From Bacteroidales bacterium (lineage in GTDB: Bacteria > Bacteroidota > Bacteroidia > Bacteroidales > NBLH01), in the NCBI GenBank assembly GCA_016937695.1, contig JAFGWC010000114.1, positions 1 through 39,002 on the forward strand: 39,002 nucleotides of DNA, in the 5' to 3' direction. Position numbers and translations under genes: made by a program. The notes beneath the pieces are model-generated. The model ran no database searches. It saw only the letters and a list, made by a program, of their open reading frames with translations, and was not told the origin of the DNA. Each line of letters begins with the position of its first letter. Positions within the stretch are counted from its first letter, which is position 1. Shown in pieces: positions 27,330 to 35,175 of this stretch.

Positions 27330-27935
27330 ATGCTAAATAAAAAAACAACATTAATATTAATTTTCGCTTTAATATTAAGTAGTCAAACTATATTTTCACA
27401 AATTACAAAAATAAAAAGAGATCCAAACCAACATGTATATTGGTTTTATGTAAAAGCGGAAATTAAACAAAGTAAAGAACATCACAAACCCGTTTATATA
27501 GTAAGAAGACTTAGTAAAACTCTAAATTCTGGTCCAGTAAGTAAATATGAATTTGATTTATGGCGATATTTAAGTAGCGGTCATCAGTTGGCAGTTGGCC
27601 CATTTATTGATTACAACGATGCTCTAAGATCATTAGAAATGTTTGATTTAGCAAGAAAGACAAACGAAGAAATGGAAAAAGAAATAGCCTCATATTCTGA
27701 TTCTATTGCCGGAAATGATGATTTTTACTGGTATTATTTAAAATTTACAGTTTCAAAACGCACACACTCTTATCTATTGCAAAGAGGTGCAGCAAGAGTT
27801 GCAACAGGCGATCTTAAATATTTTAAACAAACTCTTTGGGAAGGACTTGTTTTTGAACAATTAGCAATTGGCCCATTTCCATCACAAGAACAAGCCGAAG
27901 AATCAAAAAGACTTTATAGAATTGAAGAAGACTAA
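27330..27935 (+). CDS. Secreted protein with an internally duplicated SPOR-like unit
   Basis: A 201-residue protein with a signal peptide (1-24, ends IFSQ). The mature part consists of two similar halves, residues 36-108 and 132-201. Each starts with an aromatic strand (VYWFYVKAEI; FYWYYLKFTV) and ends with a matching segment (HQLAVGPFIDYNDALRSL; EQLAIGPFPSQEQAEESK). The VGPF-plus-helix ending resembles the last half of SPOR peptidoglycan-binding domains, which suggests but does not prove cell-wall binding. Halves differ in the middle. It sits between ppk1 and the universal stress protein, on the same strand with gaps of 139 and 101 bp. No named family was recognised. Confidence 0.75.
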   Translation: MLNKKTTLILIFALILSSQTIFSQITKIKRDPNQHVYWFYVKAEIKQSKEHHKPVYIVRRLSKTLNSGPVSKYEFDLWRYLSSGHQLAVGPFIDYNDALRSLEMFDLARKTNEEMEKEIASYSDSIAGNDDFYWYYLKFTVSKRTHSYLLQRGAARVATGDLKYFKQTLWEGLVFEQLAIGPFPSQEQAEESKRLYRIEED

Positions 27936-27992
27936 GATTAAAATTTAGTTAAAATAACATCCTTAATTATAGATAATTACAAATAGATTTTG

Positions 27993-28000
27993 TAACTTTG
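27993..28000 (+). promoter_or_regulatory. Probable -7 element for the universal stress protein gene
   Basis: TAACTTTG is an exact match to TAnnTTTG, 36 nt before the ATG at 28037, with a following TTAGG. The -33 side is not clear. Confidence 0.45.
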
Positions 28001-28036
28001 TTAGGCAACCTTTTTTAGACACTAAAACGTATAACT

Positions 28037-28912
28037 ATGGAAATTATTAAAAAGAAAAAAGTTAAAACGCTTAATTTTAATAATATAATTTTAGTACCAA
28101 CAGATTTTTCTGAAGTATGCGAAAATGCGGTACAGCACACTTTACAAATTGCTAAAAATATTGATTTTAAAGTTTGTATTCTACATATTGTAAACAAAGA
28201 TACTCAAACTTATCTTGAAGACAACAACCTAAAAATCGACACAATAGAAACAAGGCTAAAAGAAAGCGTTGAAGAATATAGAAAAAAATTCAGAATTGAA
28301 ATTGATTATGTAATAAAGCAAGGAAAATTATTTAAACAAGTACAAAAAACCGTTGCTGAAATAGGTGCTAACATGGTTGTTCTTGGAACACATGGGAAAG
28401 TTGGATTTCAAAAATTAACAGGTAGTTATGCGCTAAAAATAATTGCAACAACTAATGTTCCAACAATAGTTGTTCAAAAGAAAAGTCTTGATAAGCCATA
28501 CAAAACTATTGTTTTACCTGTAACAGTTTCATCTCAAGACAGGCAAAAAGTAAATTGGGCAATATTTATTGCTAAAACATTCAGAGCAACAGTTCATATA
28601 TTTCCTAAAAGAGAAAGTGAAACTTATCATAGAAAAAAAATAATGTCTGTTGTAAAACAAATTAAAATAATTTTTGATAAACATAATGTAAACTATGTAG
28701 ATAAAGTATCTGATGAAGGTGCCGGAAATTTTGCTAAACAAGTTGTTGATTATGCTGTAATCAATAATGCAGATTTAATAATGACTATGGTAAACAACGA
28801 TAACTTTTTACCATTCTTTGAAACTCAGGATGAACAAATTATTTTCAACTCATCACAAATTCCTGTTATTTGTATTAATCCTGTGGAAACAAAAAATTTA
28901 TCTTGGCATTAA
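28037..28912 (+). CDS. Tandem universal stress protein (UspA family)
   Basis: A 291-residue protein with two Usp domains. The first (about 15-155) starts IILVPTDFSEVCENAVQH and has the nucleotide-binding loop GTHGKVGFQKLTGS, with eight residues between the second and third glycines rather than the nine in the classic G-2x-G-9x-G motif. The second (about 155-291) starts KTIVLPVTVSSQDRQKVNWAI and lacks a clear ATP loop, so it probably does not bind nucleotide. Tandem Usp proteins of this size are common in Bacteroidota and respond to starvation or stress. A strong hairpin terminator follows immediately. Confidence 0.93.
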   Translation: MEIIKKKKVKTLNFNNIILVPTDFSEVCENAVQHTLQIAKNIDFKVCILHIVNKDTQTYLEDNNLKIDTIETRLKESVEEYRKKFRIEIDYVIKQGKLFKQVQKTVAEIGANMVVLGTHGKVGFQKLTGSYALKIIATTNVPTIVVQKKSLDKPYKTIVLPVTVSSQDRQKVNWAIFIAKTFRATVHIFPKRESETYHRKKIMSVVKQIKIIFDKHNVNYVDKVSDEGAGNFAKQVVDYAVINNADLIMTMVNNDNFLPFFETQDEQIIFNSSQIPVICINPVETKNLSWH

Positions 28913-28919
28913 AATCAGT

Positions 28920-28972
28920 TATTAATCATAAAAAAACCAAAATTTTAAATTTTGGTTTTTTTATGATTAATA
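28920..28972. terminator. Strong bidirectional terminator hairpin
   Basis: A perfect 25-bp stem (28920-28944 with 28948-28972) with a 3-nt loop. The outer part has ATTAATCAT pairing with ATGATTAAT, the inner part an A7 run opposite T7, so a U-tract is available on either strand. It sits exactly between the convergent stress-protein and P4 phosphatase genes. Confidence 0.9.
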
Positions 28973-28983
28973 CTTTATAATTA

Positions 28984-31803
28984 TCAAACTTCTATTGCCA
29001 TAAAAGTAATATCATCTCTTTGTTTTTCATCACCCTGATATTCTTGTAACGAATTTAATATTGCATTTTCTTGTTCATAAAGACTTTGATGTCCAACTTT
29101 TTTAAGCAACTCAATCAATCTCAAACTTCCAAATCTAATTCTTTCTGCAGATGATTGATCAATAATTCCATCAGTAGATAAATAGACTTTATCGCCATGA
29201 TTTAAACATACTTTATTATCTTCAAATACTTCTTTATTTCTTTTAGTTTGTGTACCACCAATTGTTTTTCTAGTTCCTTTAATATATTTCAGTTTTCTTT
29301 CTTCCTGACTGTAAAAATAAAGCGGTCTTTTTGCTCCTGCATATACTAGTTCAATTTTATTATTTTCTTGTTTTTCCAATTTAATTAAACAAACATCCAT
29401 TCCATCATTATTATCTGTCTGGTCCTGTCTTAAAATACTTTTGATTCCATTATTCATTAGATCTAGAATATTACTTGGCTCAACAACCTTTTTCTCATTA
29501 ACTATTTCGTTTAACAATCTGCTACCAATCATACTCATAAAAGCTCCTGGTACGCCATGTCCTGTACAATCAACAACAGCATAATAAAACTTTTCAGATA
29601 AACCTTCTTTAGCAGGTAATCTTGCAAACCAATAAAAATCACCTGATACTATATCTTTAGGTTTATAAATAACAAAGCCTTTAAATGCATCTTCCAAAAT
29701 ATTTTTAGGAGGAAGGATAGCAGATTGAATTGTTTTTGCATAAGAAATACTGGCAGTAATATTTTGATTTTGTAATTCAATTCTATCATTTTGATAAACA
29801 AGCTCCTCTTTTTGAGCCAATAACTCTTCACTTTGCTGTCTTATAGCTTGCTCTGCACGTTTTAGTTCGCTTATATCTGAAGAAATTGAAATTAAACTTT
29901 TAATATTATTTTCCTTATCAATAACAGGAGTTAGTGTTGTTTGAACCCAAACTTCTTTTCCACTTCTTGTAGTTTTTAATAAATCATATGTAACAGGAAT
30001 TTTTTCTTCAATACTTCTTTTTATAATTTCTTTAATATCATCATTAGTTTCGTTACTAATTAAATTTCTACTATACTCAGTAACTAATTGAGTAAAAGAA
30101 TATTCAAATAAACGAGAATAACCATCATTTATCCACTGATAATTTCCTGCTGCATCCATAATTGAAATAGCGTTATCTGTTTCAGATGCGACTAAAGAAA
30201 GCTTTTCAAGTTCTTTATTGGTAGCTTCTAATAAATGTGATTGTTCTAGAATTTTTTCGTGTTGTTTTCTAATTTCATTTTCGGCTTTCTTAATTCTACT
30301 AATATCAGTTTCAATAGTAATTAATTTCCTAATATTCCCTTCTTCACTAACAATAGGTGTTAAACTTGTTTGAACCCAAATATCATCACCAGTTCTTGTT
30401 TTATTTAAAGATTCATAAACTATAGATTTTTTTTCTCTTTTACATTTTTCAATAATATTTTCTATATCAGGGTTATTACTTGCACCAACAATATTATCAT
30501 CTAATTCATGAGTAAGTAATTGGAGAGTATAACCATACATTCTTGTAAAACCTACATTTACCCATTCAAAATTTCCATTTTCATCCATTATTGTAACAGC
30601 ATTTTCTGTTTTTGAAGCAACAATAGATAATTTTTCTAATTCAATATTTAGAATTTCTGTTTGTTTTTGCTGATTTTCAATTTCTTCTTTTTGCTTATAA
30701 ATTGCAATGTTTTTAGTTCTTAACTCATCGTTAATTTTTTTTCTTAAGCGGGAACTACGCCATGTAAAAAATGCAAGTACTAAAACTAAAACAGTTAAGG
30801 CAATAAAAATAAATAATATTGTACGTTGAAATTCTATCAATACGTTTTGTTCACCAATCGCAACATCTTTATTTTGAATTTCAGCTCTTGCTTTCTCTAA
30901 AATAGCAAGTTGAATTTTAGTTTCTTCATTTAATTTATTAACTTTATCTGTTTGCTCTTTAATTTTCCCTTCTTGATTTTCTAGTGTTTTATTGTTAAAT
31001 GCTAATTTTTCTTGTTGAATAGATAGATTATCTTGAATATCAGATAATTTTATTTCTTGAATAGCTAGTTCTTCTTTTTGGGCATCAATCTCATCTTTTT
31101 GCTTTTTATTAATTTCTTTTTGTTTTTCGTTTTCAAGTCTTTCCTTTTTATTGTCTTCTTTCAATCTCATTAATTCTCTAGTCTGCTGCTCTAGCTCAGC
31201 TCGCTGCATTTCTAGTTTTTCTTTTTCCTTTTTTAAAGCTTTCTCTGTAGCTGAATAAAGACCACGCAATTCAACCTCAGTACCACCATATTTTAAAAGT
31301 TCTTTTAAAAGTGTTATACCAGCCTCATTCGCATTACTTGTATTTAATTCAAATCTTTTTGTTCCTTCGTTTAACGGAAGTAAATTAATCATTATATATG
31401 ATTTATCTGGACATTGATCTGTAACAATAAGAGTATTTTTTGTCGTATTTTCAAAAATATTTTTTATTTCATCGTTATATGAATTTTCGACAAATAAAAT
31501 TTGTGTAGGTTGTATATCCTTGGTTTTTTTGAAATTGATAACAGAAAACGGTTTATTTTTAATCTTTCTTATTTTCGAAAGATTCTCAAATTCTTGAATT
31601 AAAAGTGTGTTAGATCCATAAATTCCAATAATGAATTTATCAATATTTTCTTCATTAGTCCATTCTACATTTGAAGCAAAGTTTTGCACAATCCAAATAG
31701 CTTTCTTTTTTTCTTCAGATTGAGAAAAGCTATTTTCGGTAGAAATAAAATTAATGAATAAAAATGCTACAAAAATTAAAATATTTCTTATAGTTCTGTA
31801 CAT
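28984..31803 (-). CDS. YfiR-like / PAS / PAS / SpoIIE-type PP2C serine phosphatase (P4)
   Basis: This 939-residue protein begins with a signal peptide (1-28, ends SFSQ). Residues about 31-170 match the YfiR/DUF4154 periplasmic domain (NFASNVEWT, FIIGIYG, ILFVENSYNDEI, INLLPLNEGTKRFEL). A long Glu/Lys coiled coil follows, then a membrane helix (328-350). Two PAS domains with PAC tails come next: about 390-505 (ENAVTIMDENGNFEWVN) and 535-650 (DNAISIMDAAGNYQWIN), each with WVQTxLTP. The linker ASISYAKTIQSAILP leads to a PP2C domain with D722 (SGDFYWF), VDCTGHGVPGAFMS, NDGMD, STDGIIDQSS and DDITFMAI, so it looks active. YfiR in Pseudomonas represses a diguanylate cyclase; here the same periplasmic module is joined to a phosphatase. 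The siaB/siaC pair at 32109-33078 lies upstream on the same strand. Confidence 0.9.
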   Translation of the reverse strand: MYRTIRNILIFVAFLFINFISTENSFSQSEEKKKAIWIVQNFASNVEWTNEENIDKFIIGIYGSNTLLIQEFENLSKIRKIKNKPFSVINFKKTKDIQPTQILFVENSYNDEIKNIFENTTKNTLIVTDQCPDKSYIMINLLPLNEGTKRFELNTSNANEAGITLLKELLKYGGTEVELRGLYSATEKALKKEKEKLEMQRAELEQQTRELMRLKEDNKKERLENEKQKEINKKQKDEIDAQKEELAIQEIKLSDIQDNLSIQQEKLAFNNKTLENQEGKIKEQTDKVNKLNEETKIQLAILEKARAEIQNKDVAIGEQNVLIEFQRTILFIFIALTVLVLVLAFFTWRSSRLRKKINDELRTKNIAIYKQKEEIENQQKQTEILNIELEKLSIVASKTENAVTIMDENGNFEWVNVGFTRMYGYTLQLLTHELDDNIVGASNNPDIENIIEKCKREKKSIVYESLNKTRTGDDIWVQTSLTPIVSEEGNIRKLITIETDISRIKKAENEIRKQHEKILEQSHLLEATNKELEKLSLVASETDNAISIMDAAGNYQWINDGYSRLFEYSFTQLVTEYSRNLISNETNDDIKEIIKRSIEEKIPVTYDLLKTTRSGKEVWVQTTLTPVIDKENNIKSLISISSDISELKRAEQAIRQQSEELLAQKEELVYQNDRIELQNQNITASISYAKTIQSAILPPKNILEDAFKGFVIYKPKDIVSGDFYWFARLPAKEGLSEKFYYAVVDCTGHGVPGAFMSMIGSRLLNEIVNEKKVVEPSNILDLMNNGIKSILRQDQTDNNDGMDVCLIKLEKQENNKIELVYAGAKRPLYFYSQEERKLKYIKGTRKTIGGTQTKRNKEVFEDNKVCLNHGDKVYLSTDGIIDQSSAERIRFGSLRLIELLKKVGHQSLYEQENAILNSLQEYQGDEKQRDDITFMAIEV

Positions 31804-32108
31804 TAGTAATAGAATATTTGACTAAAATGATATTTTTTTTTTTAATATCAAAATTAATTTACATTTATTTCTATTCTTATATAATAAAATTGTTGTCATT
31901 TATTAGATGAAATAACCAATATATTATCATTTTGATTATTGTCAAATTTTAGAATCATGACAATTTCATTATAATTTACAAAAGCAGTGCCATATTTAAA
32001 TTAAAAGTTAGGCTTTTTTTGTATGAAACTTTCAAAAAAAAATATTTTTTTGAAAGCATTAATTTTACTAATTAATATTAAAAGGTAGGTTAGTATTTAA
32101 AATATTAT
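31804..32108. other. Intergenic region, 305 bp
   Basis: AT-rich spacer between siaC copy 3 and P4, both minus strand. It contains the hairpin at 32029-32056. Near the P4 start no exact TAnnTTTG element was found. No gene was recognised. Confidence 0.4.
32029..32056 (-). terminator. Hairpin after siaC copy 3, possible terminator
   Basis: A 12-bp stem, CTTTC plus seven A (32029-32040) with seven T plus GAAAG (32045-32056), loop AATA. On the minus strand it follows the siaC-like gene by about 50 nt. The T-run is inside the stem rather than after it, so strength is uncertain. Confidence 0.4.
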
Positions 32109-32489
32109 TTAAATTTTAACTATATTTATTTTAAGTCCAGTAATAATCATGTAATCTTCAACATCTTCTTCAGTATCAGTATCTCCACTTTCAACATACC
32201 AATTTGCTTCAACTTCGCCTTCGTTATCCTGATATTCTTTTAATAAACGTAAAATATACAAAATATGTTTAGAAGAACTCGTGTTTACATAACTTAATTT
32301 AAAATCAAATTTTATAGGTTTCTTTGTTTTTATAAACTCAATAACCCAACCGGCAATTGGTTTATAAAATTGTGTAGCTTCTTCTAAATAAGATTCTCCG
32401 GAAATTTCACATAATCCGGTATTAGCATTCAAACTTACTTCTGGTTTAAATTGTATGCCGTTTTTTTCCTTTATTTCCAGATTTTCCAT
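32109..32489 (-). CDS. SiaC-like regulatory phosphoprotein (DUF1987), copy 3
   Basis: A 126-residue SiaC/DUF1987 protein. The start is ATG 32489; the TTG one codon earlier is less likely. The expected phospho-threonine is T70 in LSYVNTSSSK. The segments LNANTGLCEISGESYLEE and FYKPIAGWVIEF match copies 1 and 2, with an acidic loop SGDTDTEEDVED. It is 25 bp after its SiaB-like partner, in the same order as the other two pairs. P4 is the nearest phosphatase downstream. Confidence 0.9.
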   Translation of the reverse strand: MENLEIKEKNGIQFKPEVSLNANTGLCEISGESYLEEATQFYKPIAGWVIEFIKTKKPIKFDFKLSYVNTSSSKHILYILRLLKEYQDNEGEVEANWYVESGDTDTEEDVEDYMIITGLKINIVKI

Positions 32490-32514
32490 CAATTTTCAAA
32501 TAATAAATAATAAT

Positions 32515-33078
32515 CTACAATTCTTTAGCAACTTCAACCGAAATAATAACAAAAGAAGTTTTAGAGTCTATTGTTTTTGTTGTTATTTCAATTTTTTTTC
32601 CAGATGCAAGAGCTATTTTTACTAATCCAATACTGCTATCCTTCTCTGGTTCAGAAAATTCGTACTGTTTTCTTCTAAAAAGCCTCATCTTTTCTCTATC
32701 CAGTGTATTAATATATTCTATTTTACTATTTAATTTTTCAATATCTGAATTCAAGATAATATTTCCTGAAATAAAATAATAGCTTTCTATAGAATGCTTA
32801 ATTATGAACAAACCTGCTCCTGATTTTTCACCGTCTTGAGTTTTAATTTGTTCTACAGAAAAAAGTGAAATATTTTGAGCTAATTCGAGAAAAATCTTAA
32901 AAAATTTCCTCTTTAAAACAGAACTGTTATCAACAGAAGTCTCAATATTTTTAGCTAAGACAGAAAGAACATTTTTTTCAAACGTACCTCTGTAAGCTAT
33001 TAATACTTCTTTAGATAGCATTTCATAAAAATCTTCAAGAAATTCTATTTTTTGATTATCAACCTGTTCTTTGCTCAT
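32515..33078 (-). CDS. SiaB-like protein kinase, copy 3
   Basis: A 187-residue SiaB-family protein. The N-box is FLELAQN (E65, N69) in the helix FKIFLELAQNISLFSVEQ. The glycine-rich turn is reduced to DSSIGLVKIAL, lacking the double glycine of copies 1 and 2, which might affect nucleotide binding. An LDREKMRLFRRKQ helix matches the other copies. It is more diverged than copies 1 and 2 are from each other, so this pair is an older split. It forms a pair with the siaC-like gene 25 bp downstream, and lies 213 bp after aroE on the same strand. Confidence 0.83.
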   Translation of the reverse strand: MSKEQVDNQKIEFLEDFYEMLSKEVLIAYRGTFEKNVLSVLAKNIETSVDNSSVLKRKFFKIFLELAQNISLFSVEQIKTQDGEKSGAGLFIIKHSIESYYFISGNIILNSDIEKLNSKIEYINTLDREKMRLFRRKQYEFSEPEKDSSIGLVKIALASGKKIEITTKTIDSKTSFVIISVEVAKEL

Positions 33079-33291
33079 ATTATATTAAAATACAATTTTC
33101 ATTTTAATTGTTAAATATACAATATTTTTTTTAATCTACTAATTTTGATTTATAATTTAAATTGTTTGTTAATCGATAAATTTTTAGGTGTAAAATTTAA
33201 ATATTTAATAACTTATTAATAATCAATACATTAAAAAGTATGTTGATATTTCAAAAATTAAGTATTCAATATTTTTATTAAGATGATTTTT

Positions 33292-34047
33292 TTATAAATT
33301 AAATAATTCCCAAGCTTTTTCTGCCTGAAATTCAAGCATTTTTTGTCCATTAATTATTGTGGCATTATGCTTTTTCCCTTCTTCAAGAAACTTGCTTAAA
33401 GGAGGATTGTATACTAAATCATACAAAATATGCTTATTATTTAAATATTTATATGGTATTTGTGGCATATTTTTAATGTCAGGAAACATGCCTTGTGGTG
33501 TAGCATTTACTATTAAAGTATTTTTTTCAATAATTTCTTGGGTCAGATTTTCATATCTTAAGGTGTTCTCTAATTTGCTTTTATTTCTAGAAACTATAGT
33601 TACAGAAAAATTCAACTTTTTTAGAGCAAAAACAATTGCTTTTGAAACGCCACCTGTTCCAAGCACAAGAGCATTTTTATGATGGTTTAATAGTTTGTTT
33701 TTCAAAGATTCATTAAAGCCATAAACATCTGTATTATAGCCTTTTAACTTAACAACAGATTCATTTCTGAAAATCTTAACGGTATTAACGGCGCCAATTT
33801 CTTTAGCCGTAATATCAATTTCATCAAGAAAATTTAAAATTTCGATTTTATATGGAATTGTTACATTAAATCCGTATAGATTTTTGTGATTATAAATTAT
33901 TTCAGGTAGCTTGTTAATATTTTCAATTTCAAAATTTAAATAATCAGCATTGAAAATGTTTTCTTTTTCAAATTTATTTCTAAAATACTTTTGAGAAAAA
34001 GAATGACTTAAAGGAAATCCGATTAAACCGTAAAGCTTTTCTGTCAA
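33292..34047 (-). CDS. aroE: Shikimate dehydrogenase
   Basis: A 251-residue AroE, which reduces 3-dehydroshikimate with NADPH in the shikimate (aromatic amino acid) pathway. Visible motifs are GLIGFPLSHSFSQKYF (shikimate-binding serines), NVTIPYK with catalytic K67, GAVNT, GYNTD with catalytic D107, and the NADP loop GTGGVSKA (130-137). The start appears to be TTG 34047: the family N-terminus begins at once (MTEKLYGLIGF), no in-frame ATG exists upstream before a stop eight codons earlier, and no ATG occurs inside the first motif. It lies 40 bp after popT. A short protein for the family, but complete. Confidence 0.95.
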   Translation of the reverse strand: MTEKLYGLIGFPLSHSFSQKYFRNKFEKENIFNADYLNFEIENINKLPEIIYNHKNLYGFNVTIPYKIEILNFLDEIDITAKEIGAVNTVKIFRNESVVKLKGYNTDVYGFNESLKNKLLNHHKNALVLGTGGVSKAIVFALKKLNFSVTIVSRNKSKLENTLRYENLTQEIIEKNTLIVNATPQGMFPDIKNMPQIPYKYLNNKHILYDLVYNPPLSKFLEEGKKHNATIINGQKMLEFQAEKAWELFNL

Positions 34048-34072
34048 TTTATGATTAAAATTTATATTTTAT

Positions 34073-34096
34073 AGCGAATAATTTTTTTTATTCGCT
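34073..34096 (-). terminator. Hairpin overlapping the popT stop codon
   Basis: A 9-bp stem, AGCGAATAA (34073-34081) with TTATTCGCT (34088-34096), loop of six T. On the minus strand it includes the popT stop codon and lies between popT and aroE, so it may cause partial termination or protect the 3' end of the message. Confidence 0.4.
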
Positions 34097-35041
34097 TTCT
34101 TCTTTTACTCTATTAAAGCTAACCTGTAAGACATAAATAACAAGAAATCCAGTAATTGCCAATAAAATAGCATATAGAGTTTGAGGATCTTTTCCTGTTG
34201 ATTCATAAAACATGTTTGGTAAAACGTTTTCCTGTTTATATGGAATTATTTGTGCAAATTGGTTTGCATGAGCTTGTAGTTCATGTTTCCAAGGCCAAAC
34301 TTTGTTTAAAGAACCAATCATAAAACCTGCTAGAAAAGCTACCGTAATACTATGATATTGTTTAAGAAGCCAAGAAATTACTTTTGAAAAACTTAATAAA
34401 CCAATAATAGCACCAAATGCAAAAGTTATTATATAAGAAATTTTAAAATCATTTAACGCGGACAAAATAAATTTATATTGACCCATTAAAAGCAAAATAA
34501 AACTGCCTGAAATTCCTGGCAATATCATTGCGCAAATAGCTATCATGCCTGAAAGGAATACGTACCAATAAGCAGTATTTTCATTTTCTGGTGCAGGTGT
34601 AATAGTAGTTATAAAATAAGCTATAATAGTACCAATAATTACGGCAATAATAATTTTATAGTTCCAGACTCCTTTAATTTCTTTAGCAACATAAACTGCA
34701 GAAGCGATAATTAATCCAAAAAAGAAAGACCAAATTAAAATTGGATGCTCTTCAAGTAAAAAATGTAATAGTTTAGCGAGTGATAGTACACTTATTGCTA
34801 TACCTGTTATAAGAACGGCTAAAAAATTTCCATTAACAAGGTTCCAGAATTTTTTGAATCCATTTTTAAAAAGTTCTTTTATATTTTTAAAATTGAACGA
34901 ATTAATAGAATCTAACAATTCTTCGTAAATACCTGAAATAAAAGCAATTGTACCTCCAGAAACTCCAGGGACAACATCTGCGGCACCCATTGCTGTACCT
35001 TTTAATAATATTATAATATAATCTCTAATTGTTCTATTCAT
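34088..35041 (-). CDS. popT: DUF368 membrane protein, PopT-type undecaprenyl-phosphate translocase
   Basis: A 317-residue polytopic membrane protein of the DUF368 family. The N-terminal motif GAADVVPGVSGGTIAF (about 19-34) recurs in modified form as AICAMILPGISGSFILL (about 167-183), the twin PGxSG re-entrant loops of this family. Members were shown to recycle undecaprenyl phosphate, the lipid carrier for cell-wall and surface polysaccharide, back across the inner membrane. About eight to nine hydrophobic segments are visible. It is 134 bp after the TPR gene and 40 bp before aroE on the same strand. Family membership is clear; the function is transferred from family knowledge. Confidence 0.9.
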   Translation of the reverse strand: MNRTIRDYIIILLKGTAMGAADVVPGVSGGTIAFISGIYEELLDSINSFNFKNIKELFKNGFKKFWNLVNGNFLAVLITGIAISVLSLAKLLHFLLEEHPILIWSFFFGLIIASAVYVAKEIKGVWNYKIIIAVIIGTIIAYFITTITPAPENENTAYWYVFLSGMIAICAMILPGISGSFILLLMGQYKFILSALNDFKISYIITFAFGAIIGLLSFSKVISWLLKQYHSITVAFLAGFMIGSLNKVWPWKHELQAHANQFAQIIPYKQENVLPNMFYESTGKDPQTLYAILLAITGFLVIYVLQVSFNRVKEESE

Positions 35042-35175
35042 ATCAATTTATAAGCAATTTTATAAAATTAAGTTTAGTTTTAATAAAGATAATTTTATTG
35101 GTAAAATGGATTAAAATAAAGTAATTTTAACTTAAAAGGCAAATATAGTATTTTACACTTAATTATAATTAAAAT

